From Epithemia pelagica (lineage: Eukaryota > Bacillariophyta > Bacillariophyceae > Surirellales > Surirellaceae), in contig OX337242.1 of assembly GCA_946965045.2 (NCBI GenBank), positions 992,001 through 1,056,000 of the forward strand: DNA of 64,000 nucleotides, in the 5' to 3' direction. The translations under genes and the position numbers were made by a program. The notes beneath the pieces are model-generated. The model was not told where the DNA came from. It ran no database searches and saw only the letters and a program-made list of their open reading frames with translations. Position 1 is the stretch's first letter; each line of letters opens with the position of its first letter. This document shows positions 42,601-53,204 of the stretch, piece after piece.

Positions 42601-43377
42601 AAATGTTGTGGATGACAACGGGATTCTTTTTGCGATCAAAACCAAGGAACGCGAGTGGTTGATGCTTTGAATGAATCTCAAGAAAAGCTTGAAAATCAGT
42701 CAAGGAAGAAACTTCGTCAAACTTGGAGGAAAGGGAAAGCCAATTCGCAGGGTCACTCTCAACTTCAATGTGGAAAGGTTTACAGAAAGAATCAGACCAA
42801 GAGTCGCTATCAATCTTCTCGAACTTCTCGCGCGTTTCATGATCCAAAGGGAAAGGAAGCGAGTACATTTCGGCTTTGGAACACTCCTTCGGGGGAAGAA
42901 GACGGGCCATGCGGGAATAAAACTGCTTCGGTGTTTCGAAGATACGGTCACGTTCAGCCTTCGCCTCGGGAGAATCAATCGGGATCTTCGAGGTCGAGTC
43001 TCGTTTACCAATCAAGTCCTTTGAGGGGTTCTTGGGGGTCTGGGGAGGTTTCAAAGTAGGATCGGGAATAGGAGCACCGGGGGAGTCAGAAAGGTTCTGC
43101 GTCTGGCTCAACTGAGAAACTTTCAGGGGGGGGGGGGGGACTTGGGAGAGGCTACCGCTTTCTTCAGTGACTGAGAGGTCTTCTTCTTCTTGGAAGGGGC
43201 ATGAGAAGGTTTGATACTGGGATTGCGACTACTTTCAAAGCCAGAATCGGGAATGGTATCTGAAGTAGGAATCTTGTTCTTGTCAACCACATCGGCAAGG
43301 AGGTCCAGGCCGCCAGAATCCGAGTGACGGGACTGGGAGGTAGAAGGTAGAACAAAGGGGTTCTCGTTGAACGTCAT
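39530..43377 (-). pseudogene. gag-like polyprotein of the DIRS-like element, with CCCH zinc finger
   Basis: One frame from 43126 to 39530 (about 1,200 codons) is interrupted by exactly three stops: TGA 41096-41098, TAG 40742-40744 and TGA 40439-40441. No frame change occurs between them. Upstream, an 84-codon piece from MTFNENPFVL (43377) is in a different frame and meets it at a run of 14 G (43126-43139); one extra base in the run would join them. The protein has a disordered N-terminus, a folded middle, a Gln-rich coiled coil (QRDQLTQAITQQSDIL), and a CCCH zinc finger at 40523-40582. The end is Pro/Ser-rich. No known gag family was recognised; the role is inferred from position before RT. 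Confidence 0.6.
43126..43139. repeat. homopolymer of 14 G at a gag frame change
   Basis: Read as 14 C on the coding strand. The upstream frame ends in a TGA right after the run, while the long gag frame is open through it. A run of 15 or 12 would join the two frames. This could be a sequencing or assembly miscount, a real mutation, or a slippage site. Confidence 0.9.
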
Positions 43378-43420
43378 GGTAAGCGGTGAGGCAGCAAAGA
43401 TAAGGAACAATCGATACTTT

Positions 43421-43618
43421 TGTTTAGGATGACTACGCTAGAGACTTGCTTCCAAGTCACAACGTGGGATGGCTTGAGACTCTGCACAAACCAAAGATTG
43501 TGAGCTCTCCGAGAATCGTTTCACATCTTGGGGGAAGTTCGCGCGCGCCAAATAGTTCGCGCCCGCACTTTGCTGTGCCAGCGCCATCACCACGCCGCGC
43601 TCGTTTAGGACTGGTAAT
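43421..43618. repeat. right end of the DIRS-like element: modules B and C
   Basis: B (43421-43481) matches 33926-33986 with one visible change (cacaacg for cccaacg). C (43482-43618) matches 35625-35766. After C the sequence becomes unique. Confidence 0.85.
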
Positions 43619-43700
43619 ATCGATAAAATAAAATTGGTATGCTTGGCTGTTGCTGCGGCGTGCAATCATCTTCTCGAGCATAGATGTTACTGACAGTCAA

Positions 43701-44076
43701 AGTACACAGGATACTCTGTAGTAGCTAGGGGCAGTACCTATATTGGCGTGGAGGTGATCAAGTCTCCACGACAATACACTAGAGAAGTTGTTTCACAACT
43801 TTCTGTTTGTTGATACTATAAGCTCTAGGTTTAGGAACTACTTTTGATTCCTCGTTTGATTCCTCATGAGGAATCAATTCCTCGTTCATTCATGGATGTT
43901 AACTTGGAGCCATTGATGCCAATGGCTAGAGCTTGGTTACTATGCGAATGGGCAATGCCCACTCTGGTAGTAAGGCATTGCTCTTGGATACATAGTGGGG
44001 ACACGATCCTATGTCCCACAGATTCGAATCGTGACTGGCATATCGCCTGTCCGTCACATCGATTAACCGCGACTCT
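43701..44076 (-). repeat. 3' LTR of the copia element
   Basis: 376 bp, from agtacacaggatac to the end of ccgcgactct. It includes the inverted segment gattcctcatgaggaatc. Confidence 0.9.
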
Positions 44077-44115
44077 CCCTCTTGACAAGGGCGATATCTT
44101 TTCCAACACAGTCAG

Positions 44116-47100
44116 TCACCAACCTTGATTCAGTTTCCGAATCCTCTCAAAAACATCACGGCAGAGTCCCTTGGTAAGATAGTCCGCTCGTTGCATCGTT
44201 GTTTCAATCTTGGAGATTCTAACTGTTGCATTTGTCCCTTTCACAGCTTCCCAGAACCAGTGGTATTTGTTGTTGAGGGACCTGGAACGGGACGAGAGGC
44301 GCTGGTTGTTGGCAAGAAGATACGCGCTGTTGTTGTCCTCATGGACTTCAGCAAAGATGGTTGGGGAGTCGGTGCCGAGGTCAAGGTGGTGGTTGATCTC
44401 GAACAGGATGTCTTGGAGCCACACAACAACACTCATACTTTGTGAAAGCGCGACATATTCGGCATGAAATGTGCTGGTGGCAATCTCACTTTGGAGCTGA
44501 GATTTCCAGACCAAAGGGCAGCCGCCAAAATGGATGATGTATCCAGTGCGTGATTTGGCGCTGATCGGTTTGTCCTCGGATTCACGGCCATGGAGGCCCA
44601 TGAAATCCGCATCCACATAGCAATCAACCTTGAAGTCCGTCGTTGGCTTGAAGATGGTTCCACAATCCACAGATTGCCAAAGGTACCTGACAATCATCTT
44701 GATAGCTTGGGCATGGGATTGTTTCGGGTTGGTTGAGAAGCGAGCGACTTGGGACACGGCAAAACTGATATCTGGCCGTGTGTTTGTGGAGAGGTAAAGG
44801 AGCATGCCAACGATGGAACGGTAGTTCCATTTTTCCTTCATCGGTGGTCCATCGGGGTCACTTCCAAGGCACACTTGGGAGGCTGGTACAAAGTAACCAT
44901 TGCAATTTGTCATTCCTGTAGCTTCGACAATTTTCTTGATGAGCCCTGGTTGGGTCATCGTGATTGTGCCGTCTTTGCGAGTAAAATGGATCCCCAAATA
45001 CTCGGCAAAGTCACTGTCCACGGAGAGTTTGAATCCACGGGCCTTGAGTCGTTCAACAAATTCGTTGATCACGTCCATTGTCGGAGCAATGATGCCACAA
45101 TCATCCACCCAGAGAAACACCATCATGTTTTCCTTGAGGAAGACGCACTCATCGTGTTTGCTCTGTGTGAAACCATCGTCGATCAGGGCTTGGCAAAGAC
45201 GTTGGTACCACAGACGGGGAGCAACAGAGAGTCCATAGAGACTCTTGTGGAGTCTCAAGCAGGTTTTGGTGGTCTTGGTGGAAGAGAAACCGCGTGGAAT
45301 GTGGATCCAAACTGGATCTTTCAACTCAGCCTGAACGAAGGCGTTGTTGAAGTCAATACACACCATGGCCCAATTGCGGGCCAGAGCAAGAACCAAAGCG
45401 ATACGAATGGAGGCCCAGTTGACGGCAGGAGAGTAGGTGTCGAATTCGCCTTCTTGGAGATCGCCGCGAACACAATATCGTGCCTTGTATTTCTTGATGG
45501 TACCGTCTCGGTGGCGCTTGCGCTTGAAAACCCAGGTACCAGGGATGATTCTTGATGTTGCTTCTTCCTCTGGAACCTCAGTCCATGTTCCTTTGTTAGT
45601 TAATTCTTCAATTTCTATTCTAGCCGCTTCTATCCAATGGTCAATATTCTTGTCTTGTCTTGCTTGTTCGTAGGACAGAGTGTCTGGATCCGAAATGGCA
45701 ACCTTGAATCCACTGATGTCATCAAATTCGGCTTGATTGGCGACATAGGATTGTTGAGCGGCGTCCATATTCTCGATGAGACGACTTGGTGAGCGAGGAC
45801 GGACACGGTTGGATCGTCGAGCAGATGGTGCGTCGGAAGGAGGATCGCTTGGTGGCTCCCTCTGAGAAGGCGGCTCCCTCTGAGAGGAGGGCTGTCTCGA
45901 AGAGAGAGACTCCCTCTGAGGAGAAGAGGGATTGGAGGCTGGTGCCATGCGGAGAAGCGACAGAGGTGCTGGATTCTCCCTCTGTTCCGAGTGCACGGGG
46001 ACAGGAGACGACGGGGAAGGCAAAACGAGCGGTTCCGAGAAGGAAACAGCAGGTTTTGGCCTTGGAGGTGTCGCCGCGCGCGGAGGGACATCGCGCACTG
46101 GCGTGGTCGGAGGTGGCACGGTAGGCGGAGAAGGGAGTGGGTCACTAACCGACGGGGCAAGACGAGACAAACCAATCGTGGAAGGCTGGGTGGTGGGAGT
46201 GGCTGGGGGAGTTCTGGGGACAGATACGGCTGGCGTGTCAACAGAAAGAGGGACAGACGGAACAGTGCGTTCCATAGACGTAAAAATATTATCTTCAGAA
46301 CGATGGTTGACAGCAGCAAGTGGTGCGCTGGTGATAGCGTCGTCCACACAGTCATCGTTGTCATACCCCGGTGAGTGCAGATGATTGGTCATGTCGCCAA
46401 AGACGCTGTCAAGTCTTGAGATGTCCTCTGTGTTGTTGTTGTCTGCTGGAGTCGGCACCGTTGCAAACCAATCGTCGAAGACGACATGGTACTGCGGTGT
46501 GATGGCGCCCGTGGAAAGATTCAAGACGAGTGGTGCGGTGGTGGCATGGTTGGGAGAAAGTCCCATGTTCATCCCTCGTTGTGATCTTGGTTTCCATCTT
46601 GGCAGTTTCTTACCGTCTGCAATTCGTTTTTCCAGGACGTACACTGGTGCTCCCCAGACATGAAGATCATGCAGCCGTTTTTGGGGTCATCTCATTCTTG
46701 AAAAGATATCCTGGGGTGAGACGCCAGTGGACGGATTGGGAACATGGTTGAAGTCAAAGACGGCGTGAGAGACCGCCATGGGCCAGAGGGTGGGATCCGC
46801 TGTCTCGGGCCAGTGGATGCTGGCGTGGAGCATCATCGTTCGAGCCATCAACATGATGGTTTGGATGGCTCGTTCGGCGACGCCATTCTGGTGATGGGCG
46901 CCTACTCCAGCGTAGGACCGAATCTGGGCAAAGGTTTCAAGTTGCCTGGTGTAGTCTTGTGCAGTGAAACAGCTTCCGTTGTCGGTGTGGTATCGTTGGG
47001 GAACGACACCCACATCCTTGCAACGTTGCTCGAAGGTGAGTTTGGCATTCAAAGTCTCGCGAGTGTTGAGATGCGCCTGAAAGACCACATCGATGTGGCC

Positions 47101-49386
47101 GCTGGCATGATCAACAAAGATGCATCCTCCGCAAAGCATTTTCTCATCTTTTGTCTTTCCTTTCGACGTGAACAATCTACCTTTCGTGGAGCAAATAAAG
47201 TGGTCCACCGACACACTTTGGCCCGGAAACAGGTCGTTGTTTTTGAGGGCACCGTCACGGTCGAGAACTTTGGTGACTGTTTGTCCTGGTGTTGACCGTT
47301 GTCGTTGCTTGCCGTATTGACAGGCGGCACACATGTGCGGACTCCGTAGTTTGCAGATGGCTGTGTGCAACTGACGGTTTGACGCAGAACGCGACAATAC
47401 ACCGGATTTAAAAAGGAATTGGATGGTTCGAAAGTTCATGTGGCAAAGTCGTTGGTGCCATCGGATCCATTCTTTCTGTGGTTCCGTCAAGTTGAGATTT
47501 CGCTCATGAACGACGGTCACGGTGTTGACGAGTGCTCGGATCGACCGGTGGATCCCATCTTTGCCATATCCGTAGCAGGTGGGAAGGTTGTTGGACGGGT
47601 TGATGGTGGCAAAGACGGGGGATCGAGTAGAGTCGTCTTGTATCCCGCTGAGAGTCAATCCGCAGTCTTGAAGGGTGATGGTTTCTCCGGGGTATTGTTG
47701 GAGGAGATGTGTTGTGCTCAACAATCTACAATTGGCCGATGGGATGAACAAGGCCAAGAGTTTGAGGGTGCGGAGATTGCCTCTGGTGTCCATGACGGAC
47801 CAGTGGACGGTGCCGAGTCCGTTGATTGGGACGCCTTGGGCAACACCTTTGAGTTGCAGGTCTGGTCGTACTTTTCGGATCGATCCAACAAAATCGGACT
47901 TGGTGTTTGACACAGCAATTCTCGCTCCAGAGTCCCAGATGATGGGGAAACTGGATGAGTTTTGGTTTTCCATGGCGGATCTGAACTTGGCTGGAGCTTG
48001 GAGGGCCATTTTCAAGGCTTCACTTTCTCCGAGTTGGTTAATGAGGGCGCAAAGTTGAGGTTCGGAGATGGAGTCTTGATGGGATGGTCCATGGGTGTGC
48101 TGGTGGTTGCCTCGTCGTTGGCGTCGTCGGTGTCGATTGGAACGGTTTGGATGGCGTGCCCTCTGTGGAGCACCATTGTTTGGTGGACTCTCTCCCTCTG
48201 GTGTGGAGCAGAGATTGGGACATTGGTGGGCCCACCATGTACGAAAAGACGCAACAAACCAGTCGGCCAGAGATGAGCATGCTCGTGATGCAGCATGGCT
48301 CATCATGGGATGTGTCCAACGGCTCTGGCGGCGGCTGAGATGGTGATTCGATCGGGGAAGGAGGCGATGGGTCATGGCAAAATCGCCAATCCACGAGAGA
48401 GTCATCGGAATGCAGCAGCCGTAGTACCAGAGATGGTGGAGATGGACGGTCGGTTGGAGCCTTGGGAGGGACGCAGTGACGAGAGCCACAGATGAAACAA
48501 TCAAACTAAATTGGGAGGCCGAAGAGTCGTGATACCAATTTCGAGGAGGTTGTGTTCGGTTGGAGGGGGGACGCTTCGACGGTGGCGGTTTGTTTTTGTG
48601 ATTGGTTGGTTGGACACAGGCAAGGGTGGCATGAGGTTCGAACTTGAATCGTTTGTTCGGGGGTGTGTCTGGAATGCACGTGTTTTCACACTGCATTTGG
48701 GTGGCCGTGTAGTGGGGATTGGTGGCCATTTCCCAGGCAAAGATGTATTGGATGCTCAAGGGAGGGTCGAGGGCACCGAGCCTGGAGTTTGGGACGGATT
48801 CATCGTGGCGGAGAGTCTCGAGATGGAAACGGACGCTGGTGCGGGCTTGCTCAAGTTGGTCTCGGAGCGGAGAAAGCTGGGAGAAGTCTTCTTCCTTGTT
48901 GATGGCCGTGTGCACGTGGATGAGTCGTTCGACGGCTCGTTCCATGCATTTGATGCGGACCGCCGGATCGTTGGTGTCGAAGGTGCGACGGGGACGAGTC
49001 GTGTGAGACGGAGGTGAAGATAGCACAGCAATTGGCTCGACCGGCGAGTAGAGACCAAGGGCAGTCGTGCGAGGGGTAGTTGGCTCGGCTGGCGCTGCAA
49101 CGGCCGTTCTCCACGCGTCAGGGTGGCGGTTGAACGGAGTTGGAGGGCGGGCCGGCGGCGCACGTGGGGGAGTTTGGTCTTGGGGGGTACTGTTGTTGGC
49201 AGAGTCGGTGGTCACACTAATACTACTAATAACAGATACAGTAGATGAATCCAAATTTTCGGCCGGTGTAGAACCAGTGGCTTCGTTGGTGTCCAATACG
49301 AGCTTTTGATGTCGCTCAGGAGGAACCTTTTCAGACCAACTGTCAAATCCAGTCCTGCCGGCGCACCAGTTTCTCGGCTGGCGACC
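44116..49386 (-). pseudogene. copia pol (protease, integrase, RT, RNase H) with one in-frame TGA
   Basis: The frame opens after a TAA at 49387-49389 and continues to 44116 (1,756 codons), broken only by TGA at 46687-46689. Protease: WDSGARIAVSN. Gag-pre-integrase and zinc-binding part: RWHQRLCHMNF ... CAACQYGKQ. Integrase core: VSVDHFICSTKG, YHTDNGSCFTA and GAHHQNGVAERAIQTI (D, D, E). After the TGA come RPQ-like linker sequence, a Pro-rich hinge, then RT (WVFKRKRHRDGTIKKYKARY, CIDFNNAFVQAEL, VFLWVDDCGII with WVDD in place of YVDD) and RNase H (YVDADFMGLHG, HEDNNSAYLLAN, RADYLTKGL). The stop falls between integrase and RT where related elements often have Trp or Arg. No ATG lies near the opening. 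Confidence 0.8.
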
Positions 49387-49652
49387 TTAAACAAATAGAA
49401 ACTACGACATACACAACCCCGGTTCACACTTAACGAAAAACTATCTTTTTCCTTAATCCATGTCCTGTTTCTATCCGGCACTCACAAACTTTTGGTCGCA
49501 AGCAATAGAAGACTGGAAACTCTCAGGAAACGACGCATTCGACTTCTATGTTTTATGAAGATATGTTGGGAACTTGGTCCTGAGAGATTTGGTCTTTTAT
49601 TCCTGGAGATATGAGCGTTCAAAGTAAGACAGTCGGTTTTCAGGTCTTATAT

Positions 49653-52541
49653 TTAACATGTAGGTTGTGTACAGTTTGGATCATAGTTGATGAAATAGTT
49701 TCGGGACGGGTCTGAGGATAGCGCGCGGGCCCGTTCGGTAACAAAAGCTCGTATTGCAGAAGCCAAAAGATCGTAGGATGAGTCGTCGTCATTCGAAGGT
49801 GGATTTGAAGATTCGGTTGGTTCCCCACTGTTGTTGCTGGTAACAGCAGCATCAGATGGAGTATCGGTGGTGGTCTGGGAGGTTGGTGCACCATTGGAGT
49901 CATCATCACGATCGGCATCGTAGTTTGGGTCGTGGTCGTCGTCTGGAGGAGGACCATGGGAGTCGTCATCGTCATCATTTCCATCGTCGTCGTCGTTGCC
50001 ATCAACATCGTCGTCATCTCCATCGACGTTGTTGTCATTGGCCGGAGGAAGGGAGATGATCATGGCCAAGGGAGAGGGGACGGGCAACGACACTTCGGTG
50101 GCGGTCGTGACGGCGGTTTCGTTGGCCGTGGTGGCCGTGGTGGAGCTGACACCGCTGTCGACGGTGTATTTGTCGAAGGAAGAGGAGGTATCATCATGAT
50201 GGTGGTCAGGGGGGACGACGTCTTCGGGGTCAATTGAGGCGATGTCTTCCCCTAGGAATGGAAAGTTGATGCATTCCAGGGGAAGACTGCCATAGTCGAA
50301 TTCTAAAGTCATGGCCGATGGATGGCCGAAGGGACGACTAAAGGGAACGAAGGGACGGTTGTACGACGCGGTGGGGTGCGGCATAGTGGGGATGTGACGG
50401 AAGGCAGCTTCGAAATTGGCTTCGCGTCGGTGGTCGGTCGACGTGGGGGTATGGTCCACGCGAGTGGGGACGGAGGTGACGGATGAATCGTTGGTGGTGT
50501 TTGTTTGGTGGGTACGACGGGGAGAACGGCCATGAGGAGCAGTGGACAGGGACAAAGTGGACATGTCGATGTCCAGGGCGTCAATGTTGCCTGGAGTTGG
50601 AGGTAGGAGGATGCTACGTGTGGAGGAGGCAACAGAGGTTTGTTCATGGTGTTCGTTGTCGTTCTTGTCTTCATCATTGGCGAAGGGTTTGCCATCGTCA
50701 CTGGAGTCATCATCAAGACCAAAGTAACAATCAACGGTGTCGGAGCCATCACCAAAACAATCATCAGCAGCAGCAATCCACAGGGGAGCGTCTTCACTTG
50801 GGGATGAGTTGGTGCTTGGAGGTTTGGAGGATGAAGAAAGGGAGACGGCGTCATCATCATCTTCTTTGTCGGTGGGAGAGAACTCGTCCCAGAAGGAGTC
50901 AGGGATGGTGTTGGAGGCGTCTTCGTCGTTGGTGGGAGGAGGAGACGCGGTCTCGTTTTCGTTGTCATCCTGGTCGCAACAATCAACACAGAGAAGCTTG
51001 TCCATGTCAATGACTGCGGCCCAGGCCGACGGGTCGAAGTCGACGGCCAGGGTGTGGGCTTGGGCTTGACTACGGTTGTTGCGATTGTTGTTGTTGTTGC
51101 GGCGCCTGTTTGGGGCAGGGCCATTGTGTGTGGCGGTGTTGTGGGTGGGCGTCCAGCGCTCGCAGATACCACACCAGTTGTAAGTTTTGCCATCGCTCTG
51201 TTTTTGGGTTGGTTGATCACCGGAGGGAGCGATTTTCTTCCAGTTGGTGTTGCTGCCATTGTTGTTGTTGTTGTTGCGAGCATTTCCTCCTCCTTGATTG
51301 CCTCGTGAGCCGCGGCCGCTACGGTTGGATCGTTGCTGGGAGTTGGATTGGGCGTTGGAGCGACGGTTGGAGTTTTGGCCGGAATTCTGCTTGGAGGAAC
51401 GCTGGGGACAATCTTTGGCCCAGTGATCTTGGGCGCCACAAATCAGGCAGGCCCCTTTTGTGAAAGCACCACCCATGTGCTGTCGGAGGGCCATTGCCTG
51501 GACTTCAGTTAGTTTGCCGAAGACTTCGGGAGGAACCTTTGTATCTTTGTTGTTGCTCGACGGTGGCCAGGAGCCACGGTTGATTGCATCAGAGTACAAG
51601 GAGTCGGCCTTTTTGCAGATGTCTTTGAATGACAATTCGGCGGCTTCGAGATCGGCTTGTTGGTCCTGGTCCGATTTGTAACGGACTTCAAGAATCTTGG
51701 CTTGGATGAGCGGTTGGAGACTCAACAATCCAAGGTTGTAGAGGCTGTCTCCATTCGCAAGAGAGAACGCTTCTAAGATGCCAAGGGTCAAGGTTTGTTT
51801 GTAAAATCCGGAGGCAAACAAGTCTTCGCAATCTGCTTTCATGTCAGCCGCCATTTCGGTGATGTTTTGGCCGGCGTACATGAATGGGGTCCTGGAGGCA
51901 ATCTTGGCGGCGAGTTGGTCATACTTGGTGACTGAATCAGACTGAAGAATGCTGATGAAAGTCATCCAGGTAAGGCAGAACGAGTCGTTGGAGGATGTCT
52001 TGGTTTCAATTCGATGGCGGAGCTTGAGGTCGACGGATTCCAAAAGGCACAGACGAGCAGTCGTGTCGTTTTCGGCGTCATATGTGTCAAACTGTTGGCA
52101 ATGGGCCGCTGCGTTCTGTTGGACATGGCGCAAGGTGAAGCGAGTGTGCTCCTTCACAATATGGCGCATGCGGGTGTTGTCAGCGGGGTCAAGCATGTAG
52201 GCAATGGTGTCCATGCCGCGGAGAATGAGTGTCTCGTCGAGACGCTTCATGAACTTGTGGAGGTTGTCTCCTTGGCGGAAACGATTCGACAATCCACCAC
52301 AGCGGGTTTCGAAACCCGTGATGTCCTTCCCGAAACGACGTTGGTGAGGGGTACGGGGAAAGGGGGTGGTTCCATTGAATGCGGCTGAATCCAGGCCGGA
52401 CCAATCCGCTAGGGGCTTGCCACCAGTCCAGGCAGCCCACTTATACTCATCGAGTTGGACTAAACCGCCCATTCGAGGGCTTGGAGGCTTGAACGGGACG
52501 CGTTCGGTTGGTGCAGGGGCTGGAGGAGCAGTGGGAGGCAT
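49653..52541 (-). CDS. copia gag protein with zinc knuckle and acidic C-terminal extension
   Basis: A 962-codon frame from MPPTAPPAPAP, the first ATG after a TAA. The N-terminal 350 residues resemble copia/UBN2-type gag (KWAAWTGGKPLADWSGLDSA, FRQGDNLHKFMKRLDETLI, ...MKADCEDLFASGFYKQTLTL). A CCHC zinc knuckle (CLICGAQDHWAKDCPQR) follows, then Asn/Arg-rich RNA-binding sequence and a second Cys/His cluster (NWCGICERWTPTHNTATH). The last 400 residues are unusually long for gag: very acidic, Asp/Asn/Ser-rich, with simple-sequence runs. Gag would form the virus-like particle around the element RNA. The acidic tail may be an old addition. Confidence 0.8.
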   Translation of the reverse strand: MPPTAPPAPAPTERVPFKPPSPRMGGLVQLDEYKWAAWTGGKPLADWSGLDSAAFNGTTPFPRTPHQRRFGKDITGFETRCGGLSNRFRQGDNLHKFMKRLDETLILRGMDTIAYMLDPADNTRMRHIVKEHTRFTLRHVQQNAAAHCQQFDTYDAENDTTARLCLLESVDLKLRHRIETKTSSNDSFCLTWMTFISILQSDSVTKYDQLAAKIASRTPFMYAGQNITEMAADMKADCEDLFASGFYKQTLTLGILEAFSLANGDSLYNLGLLSLQPLIQAKILEVRYKSDQDQQADLEAAELSFKDICKKADSLYSDAINRGSWPPSSNNKDTKVPPEVFGKLTEVQAMALRQHMGGAFTKGACLICGAQDHWAKDCPQRSSKQNSGQNSNRRSNAQSNSQQRSNRSGRGSRGNQGGGNARNNNNNNGSNTNWKKIAPSGDQPTQKQSDGKTYNWCGICERWTPTHNTATHNGPAPNRRRNNNNNRNNRSQAQAHTLAVDFDPSAWAAVIDMDKLLCVDCCDQDDNENETASPPPTNDEDASNTIPDSFWDEFSPTDKEDDDDAVSLSSSSKPPSTNSSPSEDAPLWIAAADDCFGDGSDTVDCYFGLDDDSSDDGKPFANDEDKNDNEHHEQTSVASSTRSILLPPTPGNIDALDIDMSTLSLSTAPHGRSPRRTHQTNTTNDSSVTSVPTRVDHTPTSTDHRREANFEAAFRHIPTMPHPTASYNRPFVPFSRPFGHPSAMTLEFDYGSLPLECINFPFLGEDIASIDPEDVVPPDHHHDDTSSSFDKYTVDSGVSSTTATTANETAVTTATEVSLPVPSPLAMIISLPPANDNNVDGDDDDVDGNDDDDGNDDDDDSHGPPPDDDHDPNYDADRDDDSNGAPTSQTTTDTPSDAAVTSNNSGEPTESSNPPSNDDDSSYDLLASAIRAFVTERARALSSDPSRNYFINYDPNCTQPTC

Positions 52542-52828
52542 GGTTCCTTGGGTGGAGGAGTCGTCGGTGCTTGGTGCAGCGGAGAGGTCGCTGGTGGGGT
52601 CGTTGTCACTGTCCGTGAGGAATTGGATTTCCTCTTCGATGGGGAGCAGTGAGAAGCTTCCTAGGGAGCGGGGAGAGTCGTCGTCACGTGGGGAGGACGA
52701 CAGCTTGCAAGGGAGGGGGCGGCCGGAGGGGAGATTCGGGCGGCGAGAGGGTTCGAACGGATAAGCAAGAGCTTAGAGGCAAAGGATGCGTGAGCGGGTA
52801 AGGCAGTAAAGGGCGTAATAACCAGTCA

Positions 52829-53204
52829 AGTACACAGGATACTCTGTAGTAGCTAGGGGCAGTACCTATATTGGCGTGGAGGTGATCAAGTCTCCACGAC
52901 AATACACTAGAGAAGTTGTTTCACAACTTTCTGTTTGTTGATACTATAAGCTCTAGGTTTAGGAACTACTTTTGATTCCTCGTTTGATTCCTCATGAGGA
53001 ATCAATTCCTCGTTCATTCATGGATGTTAACTTGGAGCCATTGATGCCAATGGCTAGAGCTTGGTTACTATGCGAATGGGCAATGCCCACTCTGGTAGTA
53101 AGGCATTGCTCTTGGATACATAGTGGGGACACGATCCTATGTCCCACAGATTCGAATCGTGACTGGCATATCGCCTGTCCATCACATCGATTAACCGCGA
53201 CTCT
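52829..53204 (-). repeat. 5' LTR of the copia element
   Basis: 376 bp, the same as 43701-44076 apart from one base by eye. On the element strand the LTR is followed by tggttattacgccc, a possible primer-binding site starting with the usual TGG. Confidence 0.9.

Larger units (their letters stand above)
35603..43618 (-). mobile_element. DIRS-like tyrosine-recombinase retroelement, degenerate
   Basis: Coding order on the reverse strand is gag-like with a CCCH zinc finger, reverse transcriptase, RNase H, tyrosine recombinase. There is no DDE integrase and no aspartic protease was seen. That content defines YR retrotransposons. A repeat of about 137-142 bp (module C) lies at both ends in direct orientation: 35625-35766 and 43482-43618. 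Module A adjoins the left copy and module B the right one. A 21-bp inverted-repeat partner (module D) is outside the left end. Boundaries are set by these modules and are approximate. Three in-frame stops in gag, one between RT and RNase H, and a 14-G frame change make this copy unlikely to be fully active. Confidence 0.75.
43701..53204 (-). mobile_element. Ty1/copia LTR retrotransposon, about 9.5 kb, recent insertion
   Basis: Two 376-bp LTRs bound a reverse-strand gag and pol in the copia order protease, integrase, RT, RNase H. The two LTRs show one difference by eye (ccgtcac versus ccatcac), pointing to a young insertion. It lies about 80 bases from the end of the DIRS-like element. Target duplications and a TG...CA end could not be settled. 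A purine-rich tract (read gtcaagaggg on the element strand) precedes the 3' LTR and could be the polypurine primer. Confidence 0.9.

Noticed and set aside
43457-43681. Short ORFs over the DIRS end repeats as genes
   Set aside because: They lie in repeated modules B and C and match the other copies; no coding signature beyond being open.
43690-43706. Target-site duplication for the copia element
   Set aside because: The flanks gacagtca (left) and gactgtaa (right) are not direct repeats, so no duplication can be claimed.
43975-44050. Possible tRNA-like piece (gattcgaatc) in the LTR
   Set aside because: Only a T-loop-like string is present; no acceptor stem or anticodon arm could be paired around it.
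45932-46384. Forward-strand Gly/Thr-rich frame opposite copia pol
   Set aside because: It is the mirror of the Pro/Ser-rich hinge in pol on the reverse strand.
32124-46689. A changed genetic code (TGA or TAG read as an amino acid)
   Set aside because: TAA, TAG and TGA all occur as interruptions in the mobile elements, while predicted host genes end cleanly at standard stops. Mutation explains this better than recoding.
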